This document shows positions 11,773-21,040 of a stretch of 64,000 bases of DNA, in pieces. The notes under the pieces were generated by a model. That model was not told the DNA's origin. It ran no database searches and saw only the letters and a program-made list of their open reading frames with translations. This stretch comes from Antedon mediterranea (Eukaryota > Echinodermata > Crinoidea > Comatulida > Antedonidae), in contig NC_092674.1 of the NCBI RefSeq assembly GCF_964355755.1, positions 30,616,001-30,680,000 of the forward strand, written 5' to 3'. Numbering within the stretch: position 1 is the stretch's first letter; each line of letters begins with the position of its first letter. Position numbers and translations under genes: made by a program.

Positions 11773-11939
11773 AAGCGGAAAACCGCGTAGCTTGTCCCAC
11801 GTACAATCTGTACTCGACTGAAACCGCCTGTCCGCTCCGCGCTTTGGTCATAAGGAATATAACAATGAGTCTGTATTCTTATTACTGTTACCGCTCGTTT
11901 GTGTAAATTGGACAAGTTGGATTACGTTTGCGAGGTACG

Positions 11940-12062
11940 CAAAGCAACAAAAAAAACGGTGTTCAGTTCCCACTTGTGACACGTAAGTTCTTACGGCACT
12001 TTTCGTCGATACGTTACGTCTGCGTCGTACTTCGTTGCGTCCTAGTGGGAACCAAGCTTTAC
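11940..12062. mobile_element. Partial or diverged copy of the TCCCACTAGGACG MITE family
   Basis: GTTCAGTTCCCACTTGTGAC near 11962 and GCGTCCTAGTGGGAACCAAGC near 12037 are imperfect inverted ends of the same family, with many CG dinucleotides between (TACGTTACGTCTGCG). Further scraps occur near 12860 (AAGCTTGGTTCCACACGC). Confidence 0.55.
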
Positions 12063-13615
12063 CCATTAATCCCTTCTCAATCTATCGTACACACTCGTCA
12101 ACATACTCGGGTAGGTGTAAATAATCTACTATATTAAAGTAGTGCGTGTGTACTTACACAATGGTAAAATTAAATATTCTATTAATATCGGAAACAATGG
12201 TGTAGGCTTATTGTGTGTATGTAAATGTAATGTGGTATGACCCTGGCAACCACACACGATGGGTTAAATGATGACAGATGGACAAAAAAGGGGGAATTTC
12301 CCTTTCTATTTTTATTTACAAACCCGGAAATCGCGGTTTTTGAAAATAATAAATCTTTTGTTATGACACTAGCATGGGAACATGTTAGTTCTACATCTCC
12401 CATCAAAATACAAGGAGGCATGGGGGACGCACATGAATCACCCCGTCGTAGAACGATTTCTTCGACCGCCTGGGTCGGTCGTCCAGGAAAAGCTTGTTTA
12501 TCTGTATGGTATCTGCTTACATAAACTTTAGTTTGAACTGTTCATGCTCCCACTCCTCTCCCCTCCTCCTCATTCCCCCTCTTTCCGTCCTTCCTCCCTC
12601 GTTGCGTATATACCAAGTGCAGATACTGTAGTGGATTGCGGATTCTTGATGGATTTGATTGACCAGAACTAAAAATATAATCATTATTGATATTACATAC
12701 ATGGTCTACATACACGTTAGTTATCATGATGACATTGTATGTAGGCCTAGTCAATGTTAGTACATTCACGTTCGTATTTTATAACATATTGATTGCATAT
12801 AGACCTTTTATTTTCCCGGGGACCAATCATTTCGATTCAGGATGCTTCCTTTTTGTAGAAGCTTGGTTCCACACGCAACGCAGGGACGCAGATGTGACGC
12901 AACGAAAGTAATTTGCAAAGGCTCACTGTTGCTTCATGGTGTAATTAGACCATTTGAATTGCGCGTAAGGCGTCCTGGCGTACATTTGTGCGTCCTCCTA
13001 AAAAATCATTTAGGGAATCGTATACTTTCAGTATCGTGGTAGACCTACTGTTATTTATTTTTATTTATTTTCTTTTGAGGCAAATTGCCAAGGATAACCA
13101 CAATTTAATTCATTCATTATCCTTCTCAAAGGTGGCAATCCCTTTAAAGTTGAAAAGAAATAACTCAATGTTAATGAACATTATAAAAACAAACATCTTT
13201 GCACTACAATAGATTTGTTTGGTTTGGTTTTATTATTTCAAGTACCCTGGTATAATGGAGGTTTAATTTCGTTATACAATTACTGCAACGTAATATCTCC
13301 TTTTGTTGTTTCCTCTTTGTCAAAAAGCCAAAAACATAAAATAGGCTTTTACCAAAATTCCCACTTGCTCGCTAGTGTCTGTTGCAAACAAGGAAGTAAA
13401 TACTTTCTTAGAACGTATATAAACAGCTTGTATAATAATAGTCTGTTAATAAGTGACTACAGTATTTATATATTTGACGTCATTTATTGCATACGTTTTC
13501 TGTTGTGATCCTCATAGAGATTTCAGTAGACCTACATACTATTTGATGTATTCAAACTACTGTGTCGTCCGCCGCGTCATATCATCGTATGATGCCTAGT
13601 ATGTTTTGATTCAAA
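12063..13615. other. Intergenic region upstream of the otopetrin pair
   Basis: No convincing coding frame; the few 60-97 codon frames overlap each other on both strands and have no recognisable motif. It holds a 56 nt pyrimidine-only-rich tract at 12546-12601 and scattered CG-rich MITE scraps at 12850-13000. Confidence 0.5.
12546..12601 (+). repeat. Polypyrimidine tract (potential triplex/H-DNA)
   Basis: CTCCCACTCCTCTCCCCTCC continues to CCTTCCTCCCTC. It is almost only C and T over 56 bases, with isolated A and G interruptions. No repeat unit is obvious. Confidence 0.7.
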
Positions 13616-13664
13616 TTGGTATCTCCTGTCAACAATAGGAAAAAAGACATTTTTACTGATCCGC

Positions 13665-13792
13665 TCTGTTGCTGCTTCGTTCTGTTGCTGCTCAGTTCTA
13701 TTGCTGCTCTGTTCCGTTGCTGCTTCGTTCTGTTGCTGCTCCGTCCTGTTGCTGCTTCGTTCTGTTGCTGCTCCGCTCTGTACAGTGTTGTA
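13665..13792 (+). repeat. ~15-16 bp tandem repeat in the 5' leader of the first otopetrin gene
   Basis: About eight units of the form CTGTTGCTGCTTCGTT / CTGTTGCTGCTCCGTC end just before the ATG at 13796. The stretch is open in the gene frame and would encode Cys/Leu-rich peptide, but it has no in-frame ATG. It is therefore placed in the leader. Confidence 0.85.
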
Positions 13793-13795
13793 AAA

Positions 13796-15643
13796 ATGTC
13801 TTCTGTTACAAGCCCACTGATCGTCAACACTTCACGACGTCCGAAAACTCTATCATTTGGACAGGTTTTGGTGCAGTTACTGCGAACAGGACTAAGAAGT
13901 AACGAAAATAATCCACCACCAGAAAGCGAGGATGGATGCTATGCTTCTCTTCTCTTTTTCATCGCCTTATGTTCCTTCGGATCTGTCATGATCTTTTCCA
14001 GCATGATGTGTCGTGACCTTTTATCTTATGGCACAATGTCAATTTTTTTGATTATATTAATAGTATTTGATTTGACAGTCATGTTTTACTTCATGAAATC
14101 AAAACAAAGGTGGATTGATAAGTCAATTGTGCTGTTGAATTCTTCCTCCTCGGAGCGACGTGTACATAACAACGCCACTGAGATGACACCAATCAATGGT
14201 GGTCCACGTGACCTCCCTTCAGAAAACAGTATCCCGAATGAATCGCGTGTAAGGCACCAGAAATCCAGTCTTTCTTTGCTTGGCATATACATATTTGGCA
14301 GTATTACACTTGTCATGTTTTCAATTGATATGGTTCAAGTCGGAACATGCATTCCTTTTTTCCTCAACGACTTCAATACGATGAGATACTTCAATGAAGA
14401 TATTTTGTACGTCATCTTCCGTGGCACATGCAATGTTTTCTTCTGCGGGCAGATTGCTTTCTTCGTCTGTTTCAAAAACACTAGATTCGTGAGCAGTCCG
14501 TGGTTCTGTTATTCCATCCTCATGTTCGTAAGTCTCAACTTCTTTGCTCTGCTTGAGGGATTGGTGTATATCGCATCTGATCGAATTAATGTTGAACTGC
14601 CATGGCAGCGCCGTGAAGGATTCAAACACATATCTGATTACGATATTCAATGTTATAACAGCACTCGGCTGTTTGATCAGAGTGTGTTTATCATGCACGA
14701 CATATGCTACCCGTTTGCTATTGAATTCTTTATTCTCTCCATTGGAATATTTCTTCATCATTGGTTTAGCCTCGTGCAAAATCCAAGCAGAGCTACTACG
14801 CGTGCGCCGAATAATAGTGAACTGCCGCCGCGTACGCGTTATTGCGACGAACAAGATAGCGTGTCTACTGCTGATCACCATCATCATCAAGAAAGACATT
14901 GCTCATTCGTTCTGCTGTTTGCCATCTTCATGGCATTACTTCTCATTGTGTCTGCTGCTATGCTTATATTTCAAGGTACCCTGCGTCAAATCGTTTACAT
15001 TTATCACACAGTCAGGCTGCTTTATCAGGCCTTGTTAATCGTACCTGTCATGCTCGGCGTTCGATACCTGTCGTATTTCCGATACGACAGAAAACAGGCT
15101 CTTGACGGAAGCGAGATGCTTCTTGTCAGTACTGTTACGGGTACATTTTTGGTCACCGCATTTACTGCTATAACATCGTCAACACTGCTGTATGAATTTA
15201 ATAATTATATTCCGGAGAATATCACTGGCAAAAGTGTTGTTGACGGTTTTGACGTTACGGGCACGGATTCTGCTCTTTGTTTGACGTACTCAATCGTAAA
15301 CTACTTTCAGATTTTTATTCAGACATGTTTCTTTATTGCCGCTCGTCGTCGAATACCGTCACGTCATGCTTCAGTAACTTCTTACAAGCTCTGTGAATGC
15401 TTCCTGTATCTTGCTGTCTGCAACGCGTTCATTTTGGCAACGGACACGTTTATCGCGCTCAAAAACTTCCACGTCGAATCACCAACAAACGTCTGGTTTT
15501 TTGGCGCACGTGATTGGAACATCATTGTAAGCGTGCTCTTTCCAGTAGCAGAGTTGTATCATTTCCACTCTGTCTTGCTGTGCAGTGAACTTTACTTGGA
15601 TTTTAGAGTTGATTATAGACTTCTTTCTTTTGAATTAAATTAA
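13796..15643 (+). CDS. OTOP: Otopetrin-family proton channel, intronless copy A
   Basis: 615 aa in one exon. Otopetrins are proton-selective plasma-membrane channels with 12 transmembrane segments in two homologous halves. Twelve hydrophobic segments can be counted here, beginning YASLLFFIALCSFGSVMIF and ending in the last helix. Family signatures are visible: SSPWFCYSILMF, the end of the first half (CYPFAIEFFILSIGIFLHHW), and the final FPVAELYHFHSVLLCSELYL, matching the usual FP..xxYRFHS..C.FE close. Extracellular-type N-glycosylation motifs occur between helices (NNS, NIT). The start is the first in-frame ATG; it aligns with the start of copy B (MS..GQVLV.LLRTGLRSNE). Lack of introns over 1.8 kb contrasts with every other gene nearby and suggests descent from a retrocopy, since duplicated. 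Confidence 0.88.
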   Translation: MSSVTSPLIVNTSRRPKTLSFGQVLVQLLRTGLRSNENNPPPESEDGCYASLLFFIALCSFGSVMIFSSMMCRDLLSYGTMSIFLIILIVFDLTVMFYFMKSKQRWIDKSIVLLNSSSSERRVHNNATEMTPINGGPRDLPSENSIPNESRVRHQKSSLSLLGIYIFGSITLVMFSIDMVQVGTCIPFFLNDFNTMRYFNEDILYVIFRGTCNVFFCGQIAFFVCFKNTRFVSSPWFCYSILMFVSLNFFALLEGLVYIASDRINVELPWQRREGFKHISDYDIQCYNSTRLFDQSVFIMHDICYPFAIEFFILSIGIFLHHWFSLVQNPSRATTRAPNNSELPPRTRYCDEQDSVSTADHHHHQERHCSFVLLFAIFMALLLIVSAAMLIFQGTLRQIVYIYHTVRLLYQALLIVPVMLGVRYLSYFRYDRKQALDGSEMLLVSTVTGTFLVTAFTAITSSTLLYEFNNYIPENITGKSVVDGFDVTGTDSALCLTYSIVNYFQIFIQTCFFIAARRRIPSRHASVTSYKLCECFLYLAVCNAFILATDTFIALKNFHVESPTNVWFFGARDWNIIVSVLFPVAELYHFHSVLLCSELYLDFRVDYRLLSFELN

Positions 15644-16851
15644 GTTTTGAAATGCAGACTTCGTCAAAAATAATTGTGTAGTTTTAATGAACTTTCACCC
15701 AAATGTAATTTCTAAAAACAATTTTGTGAAAAACAAAAGTAATTTATGTTTGAATTAGGTTTCAGACGCGTGATCACTAACACATTAATCTCCACTTGTT
15801 TCATAAATAATTGTTTAACTTCTTCATAAAACAAGTTTCAATACAAATATTATGATACAATGTTGATGATATAATTATTCGATCATCATGCTATTAATAT
15901 GCTATATTACTGTATTTAGGAAAATACATCTGCATTGCCTTATAGTAAATTTATCTGTTCGAATAAATTTGTTTTGGGTTTTTTTTTCTAATTCGATATG
16001 TACTTATTTATTTATTTTATGTCTTTAGGCTATGTATATTTTTTTACGCAGAAAGATATAAAACTGGCGGTTGAATAAAAGAACACAATTCTGTGAATAC
16101 TGTACATTTTGGATAAACATTGTACACAAAGGAATGTTGATAAAATGCATTGTCATGCATTACTGTATATAATAATAACAACCTCTCTAGTTTTACAGTT
16201 ATTGAGAGCCTAACAGTCTTTATGCGCATGCTCGTAATATGTTTCTAAACATGCGCAGAATGACTTGTTAGGCCTACTCGACTCATAGGTGCGTAGTTTT
16301 GTTGCGCGTGTCGTTTGAAAACATAGTAATCTAATTCTTAACTTAAATTTAATGCTTACAGAACATTTCTCAATTCTTTATATTAAAGTATTTTGTATTC
16401 AGTTTTCGGCGTTGAGATCACCAATGTATATTGCTATGTTTATTTTATAACAATCTAAATATAGATTAAAATAGATGAAAATTGGAAAATCTCTTCTACA
16501 AAATATAGATTAAATATTATACATGAAAATTAGAAGAAGCTTCTAGAAAATATATTTATAATGTATTCTATACCTGTAAATTGTTTATACGACTTATATA
16601 TTATACAAACTATGCTTAGATGAAACAGGAAGATTGCTTCGGCAAATATAGACTGGTTATTATTAAATATTGTCATTGATCATTATCATTTTCAATTTAA
16701 TAATGAGAAACCGAAACTATGATAGTTTTCTATTAACTTTCTATTGCACAAATAAATGATATAACTGATAACACATTATCACGAGTTAGTTTCTTATCAG
16801 AACCAAGCAGACAAAGTATGAAACATTTCATTACATTTTTATGTTTTAAAC
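15644..16851. other. Spacer between the otopetrin copies
   Basis: AT-rich with no coding frame. AATAAA near 15962 is a plausible poly(A) signal for copy A. Diverged ~60 bp direct repeats (AAATATAGATTAAA..GATGAAAATT.GAA) lie at 16455-16650. Confidence 0.5.
16455..16650. repeat. Diverged ~60 bp direct repeats
   Basis: TAGATTAAAATAGATGAAAA..GGAAAATCTCTTCTACAAAATA is followed by TAGATTAAATATTATACATG..AAATTAGAAGAAGCTTCTAG. A weaker third copy follows with GATGAAACAGGAAGATTGCTTCGGCAAATATAGA. Confidence 0.6.
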
Positions 16852-18645
16852 ATGTCTGCCATTAATTTTGCATTGATATCACCCGACACACCAAGAAGCC
16901 GGACACGTATTTCAATTGGACAAGTGTTGGTGCACTTACTGCGAACAGGACTAAGGAGTAACGAAGATAATCCACCACGAGAAAGCGAGGATGGATGCTA
17001 TGCTTCTCTCCTCCTTTTTATTTGGCTCTCTTCTTTGTCTTTTGCAATGAGTTTTTCCTCATTGACGACAGGTTTCAATTTATCGGTCAGTACGGGACAG
17101 CTTTTATCGCTCGTTCTACTAATGTTTAATTCCATCAACATTTTATATTTTATCAAAACTAAAAGCAAGTGGACGGAACCCGGTGCCGCATTGCATGAAA
17201 TGCATGACAACACTACGGAGCGTGACGTCATTGAACTACGTAATATGTCAGATGTTTCGGCGCCGTTTCAAGTGTCCACAACATGCGGCAACAAGAAACA
17301 CACAACGTCAAACCTGTCATTGTTCGGCGTTTTCATCTTTGCTAGTTTCTCTCTTATTATGTTCACAGCAGACATCATACAAGTTGCAACCTGTTTACCT
17401 TTCTTTCACAACGAATACAGTAATGATTTATATATACAACAGGACATAATCTACATCGTTGTTCGAACCTTTTCGAACATGTATATCTGTATTAAAATTG
17501 CCTTTATGATTTGCTTCAAAAATATTAAATTTGTAAGTAGTGTGTGGTTCTGCTATTCGATCTTGCTATATGTGGCTTTGGATTTTGTTTACATGATAGA
17601 AGGTTTAATGTATACTGCTTTTGTTCGTCTGAATATCACCGCTCCATGGGACTCACGTGACCAACCAGATACTCCGACATCGCGTTACGATTCGCTGTGC
17701 TATAACAAAACTCGAGCGTATGATGACGTTGTGTTCGCCATCCAGAACGTCTTCTACCCGTTTACGATAGAATTTTATATTCTGTCAATTGGAATATTTC
17801 TTCATTATTGGTTTAATGCAAGTTTGCCAACTAAACGGAGCAGAATCGTAAATGGGTATGGTGCTATCGTTAACGATGATGCAGTAACGAATCGTAGACC
17901 TACGGTTGCTGAGCAACAAGATGAAATGGTTCACTACTCATCCACTATTCCATTAGCTATTGTCATGTCTTTGCTTTTACTTGGATCATCTATATTTCTA
18001 CAATTTGACCAATTGTTAACAGTTGTTTACATATATCATACAATCAGGATTATCTACAAAGTGTTGATGATCATACCTGTGGTATTGGGTGTTGGATATT
18101 TGTCGTATTTATCATACGATCGAAAACCATCTCTCGACGGAAGCGAGAAGCTGCTCTTTGGCACAGTCACTGCGACGTTTTTGACTACTGCGTTCACAGC
18201 TCTGACGTCATCGTTGCTTCTGCATCAGTTCAGCATCAAACCAGCTGCCGATGTACCGGTATCCGGTAAAGATGGTCACGTGAACGTGACAGTTGAGGAT
18301 TCTGTTATCTGCTTGGTGTACTCTATCATTAATTACTTTCAAGTTGCAATGCAGACATGTTTCTTTATTTCTGCTCGTCGTCGTCAGCACCCACTTGCCT
18401 CACACGTCAGTACCGTAAGCCAGCGGCGGCTTCGCGAGTGCTTCTTATACCTTGCTATTTGCAATGCTTTTATTCTGCTTTCGGGTCCGTTTAAACTTAT
18501 AAGCGTCGAAGTAACGAACGTCTGGTATTTTGGTGAGCGTCAATGGAGTATCATTGAAAGCTTGCTCTTTCCAATCGAAGAGTTGTACTACTTCCATTCC
18601 GTTTTACTTTGTAGTGAACTGTACCTGTTCTTTAAGGTTGAATAG
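16852..18645 (+). CDS. OTOP: Otopetrin-family proton channel, intronless copy B
   Basis: 597 aa in one exon, same strand and ~1.2 kb downstream of copy A. Identity to A is highest at the N-terminus (GQVLVHLLRTGLRSNEDNPP, ESEDGCYASLL), in FKNIKFVSSVWFCYSIL, in YPFTIEFYILSIGIFLHYWF, in YLSYDRKPSLDGSE and at the end (FPIEELYYFHSVLLCSELYL). The loops (residues ~95-150 and ~325-365) are diverged. Twelve hydrophobic segments are again present. The tandem arrangement and identical lack of introns indicate local duplication of an intronless ancestor. Nothing is obviously broken. Ion selectivity is inferred from family membership only. Confidence 0.88.
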   Translation: MSAINFALISPDTPRSRTRISIGQVLVHLLRTGLRSNEDNPPRESEDGCYASLLLFIWLSSLSFAMSFSSLTTGFNLSVSTGQLLSLVLLMFNSINILYFIKTKSKWTEPGAALHEMHDNTTERDVIELRNMSDVSAPFQVSTTCGNKKHTTSNLSLFGVFIFASFSLIMFTADIIQVATCLPFFHNEYSNDLYIQQDIIYIVVRTFSNMYICIKIAFMICFKNIKFVSSVWFCYSILLYVALDFVYMIEGLMYTAFVRLNITAPWDSRDQPDTPTSRYDSLCYNKTRAYDDVVFAIQNVFYPFTIEFYILSIGIFLHYWFNASLPTKRSRIVNGYGAIVNDDAVTNRRPTVAEQQDEMVHYSSTIPLAIVMSLLLLGSSIFLQFDQLLTVVYIYHTIRIIYKVLMIIPVVLGVGYLSYLSYDRKPSLDGSEKLLFGTVTATFLTTAFTALTSSLLLHQFSIKPAADVPVSGKDGHVNVTVEDSVICLVYSIINYFQVAMQTCFFISARRRQHPLASHVSTVSQRRLRECFLYLAICNAFILLSGPFKLISVEVTNVWYFGERQWSIIESLLFPIEELYYFHSVLLCSELYLFFKVE

Positions 18646-19003
18646 ACTGTTTGTGTACAGTAGACAATAAGTGTTATGTGATGGTATAAATACAGAAAAG
18701 CAAACAAAACTTGTTTGAATTAGTACTGTACCTCACCATTGTTGTTGAATCAACTTGTTATGATGTAGATAATGTGGTTTTATATTGTGTAGTCTATACA
18801 ATCCAATTAAATTCTTTATTAATACATCAAAACAAATTTGATACAATTATTTAACACTGCAAGAAGGTAGGCAACAAAACAAACAAATAAACAACATCGA
18901 AACTTTCAAAAACAATTAATTATGTCTCCTAAACAGGCGGAGTTAACATACTGTACGGTAATTGATAACAGGCAAAATAATATCCAAATCATGCGCGCCC
19001 CTA
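18646..19003. other. 3' region of otopetrin copy B
   Basis: AT-rich with no gene. AATAAA within CAAACAAATAAACAAC near 18885 could be a poly(A) signal. Confidence 0.4.
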
Positions 19004-19306
19004 TTAGTCCAGATCCCAATGTATTTTCGTGTGCAGATCATGGGGAAAGTGTAAACATTGTGTTTTATGAATATTTGAATTATGCTGGTTATAAAACCCC
19101 ATGTTGTCAAATTTCTAAAATTCATCTTTGACCTCAATTTGATTGTTTTGACCCATTGAAAACTAAATGATCATATCTTTGCAACGCTTAAATTAAATGA
19201 AATAATGTTAGTGTCAAATTATTTGGGAGATGCATATTAATATTCTAATGGAAAAGTTTGTCCAAAAATGGCTGGAAGTATGATTTTTGGCATATTTGAC
19301 CTTTGA

Positions 19307-19319
19307 CCTACATATCATA
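19307..19319 (-). promoter_or_regulatory. Perfect DR1 nuclear-receptor-type motif (copy 1)
   Basis: TGACCTTTGACCT is the complement of AGGTCAAAGGTCA, two AGGTCA half-sites spaced by one base. This is the consensus bound by RXR/HNF4/COUP-TF-type receptors. Binding here is not shown. Confidence 0.4.
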
Positions 19320-19456
19320 TAACTCCGTAACTATAATAGTTGGACAAACTTTAAATAGGGCTCAAATTAATCTGAAGGTATATGTTTCTATTCAGTCAGT
19401 ATTTAAAAAATAAATAATAAGAACTTTTTCAAGAAAATGACCCAAAATATTTTTAT

Positions 19457-19469
19457 TGACCTTTGACCT
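19457..19469 (-). promoter_or_regulatory. Perfect DR1 nuclear-receptor-type motif (copy 2)
   Basis: Second exact TGACCTTTGACCT, 150 bases after the first and in the same orientation, within the same TIR element. The flanks differ (ATTTTTATTGACC against GGCATATTTGACC). Confidence 0.4.
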
Positions 19470-20088
19470 GTACTGGTAGTACATATTTCTATAATCTCAA
19501 AAACTATTGGCCGTAAAATGGTTGTTTTTGTGAAATGGTTCGAAAAATTTACATTTATATGTTGTATAATAACAACATTTTATAGAAATTTAAAAGAATT
19601 CTATTTATGATCACTAACTTTGTAATTTATTAACATCACTAGCATTTGTTATAATATTAAAATGTGTCATATTTGCTGATTTTAAGCACTTCACATGAAT
19701 TTATCAGAAAATATGTGTATTTAATATAAAATTCTTTTTTTTTTATATAAAGAAAATTTAATTGTCTATCAAATAAGACTATTTTCAAATTATTATGGCT
19801 AAAACTTAATTAGATACAGGCAAAAAAGTGTATTTTTACTTATGTGAACAGCGCCCTCAATCTTCATTTTTTCATGTTTACACTTTCCCCATGATCTGCA
19901 CACGAAGGCACTTTTTTGACATAGGGATCTGGACTATATAAAAAGAATGAAGTTGTCATTGTCATTTCAATAATCAAAATAAATTGCTCCCTTTCTAACA
20001 TGTCTCAAAATTGTACATACAAATAAAAGAAAGACATTTAGAACAGATTATGGGAGCTTCATAAAAGTCAGGTCTGATGATCACTAAT

Positions 20089-20260
20089 AAGGTTTATCGC
20101 AGTGTGCTCGACGCATGGTGGGAGAGTTTGAGAGAAAACGTCACGACGCGTACGTACAAACAACAAATCACGTACGTACGTGACGTTTGCTCTCAAACCC
20201 TTCCCACCATGCATTGTGCAATGACGTTCCTCGCGAATTCAAGCTATTTGCGATAAACAT
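20089..20260. mobile_element. ~170 bp palindromic element (fold-back MITE)
   Basis: The outer ends are GTTTATCGCA and TGCGATAAAC. Inner arms are GCATGGTGGGA..TTTGAGAG..AAACGTCACG and GTGACGTTTGCTCTCAAACCC..TCCCACCATGC. The loop carries CGTACGTAC repeats on both sides. It would extrude as a hairpin of ~80 bp. No coding sequence. Confidence 0.8.
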
Positions 20261-20817
20261 TATCATATTGAAATGGTACGGACTAATTTTGAGTTTTCTT
20301 TGTTTATAAGCAAGCCCAGCAAACCCTGTTTACAATTTAGTGTTTAGATTCTCCTGTAGAGTCCTCTTAAACGTGTACCACATTTAGCTCTGATTTTACG
20401 CAATTGTTCCCTTCGCAAAAAGTAGTAATTTCGCTGAAACAAAAAACTAAAAGAACTAGAATCAGAAATGATTTTCAGAAGAAATTGTAATTATGCATTA
20501 TAAAATTATTTAAATATACCCTATAAAGTGTATAAGTATATTAGTTAATAAATCATAATATTATACTACAATCATATTTTATAAAATACGTTTTTTTTAT
20601 CTAGACTTAAATGTGGGTGAAATCCCTACTAAAGAGAAAACAATGAACTATAATCATGAATAAATAACCTGTAAAGTTGTCAGTGTGTATTTTAAAGTTA
20701 AATTTCTAAACTTAGTGGTTTACTGAAACACTTTCGATACTTGATTTAACCGGTTTCCCATTTATACACCCGGGCTGAGAGAAGCAAACGTAAGTAAAGT
20801 ATAAAGGATACAAGCAA

Positions 20818-20886
20818 TGCGACGAGAGTTGGATTCGAACCTCGATCAGTAGTCGAACGTTCAACACACTGCGCCACATACCCCTA
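20818..20886 (-). repeat. tRNA-derived sequence (SINE head or pseudo-tRNA)
   Basis: On the minus strand, an A-box-like TGGCGCAGTGTG is followed ~40 bases later by a perfect B box GGTTCGAATCC. The acceptor ends (GGGGTAT and TCTCGTC) do not pair, so this is not a functional tRNA. It is more likely the promoter part of a SINE. Confidence 0.6.
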
Positions 20887-21040
20887 TTTAATCACACTCT
20901 TGTTTACAAGACCAGCCAATTCTGGATTATGAGTGAACAAATATATAATATAGCAATTAAAAACAAGCACAGATAAAAGAAATCCAAAAAATAACAAGTT
21001 TTAACAGTCTTACAACACCAAAGTAGAGTAGAAAGGGAAT
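20887..21040. other. Short AT-rich spacer
   Basis: No gene or repeat of note; possibly the body of the tRNA-derived repeat to its left. Confidence 0.3.

Larger units (their letters stand above)
19004..19937. mobile_element. ~0.93 kb TIR element with TA duplication
   Basis: The left end TA|GTCCAGATCCC runs on to CGTGTGCAGATCATGG and GGAAAGTGTAAAC (19006-19056). The right end (19876-19934) is the complement: GTTTACACTTTCC, CCATGATCTGCACACG, then GGGATCTGGAC|TA. Inverted ends of ~50-60 bp flanked by TA suggest a Tc1/mariner-related non-autonomous element. The interior is AT-rich, has no transposase frame and carries two TGACCTTTGACCT motifs. Confidence 0.85.

Noticed and set aside
12182-12524. 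Overlapping frames on both strands near 12.2-12.5 kb
   Set aside because: Frames of 79 and 95 codons overlap in opposite directions without recognisable domains; likely chance.
13616-13795. N-terminal extension of otopetrin copy A by 60 codons
   Set aside because: The extension starts at TTG, not ATG, runs through a 15-16 bp tandem repeat and is absent from copy B, whose start aligns with the ATG at 13796.
18922-19131. 69-codon frame after otopetrin copy B
   Set aside because: Overlaps the left end of the TIR element at 19004-19937 and has no recognisable motif.
20818-20886. Functional tRNA gene on the minus strand
   Set aside because: A and B boxes are present, but acceptor and T stems do not pair; better explained as a SINE head.
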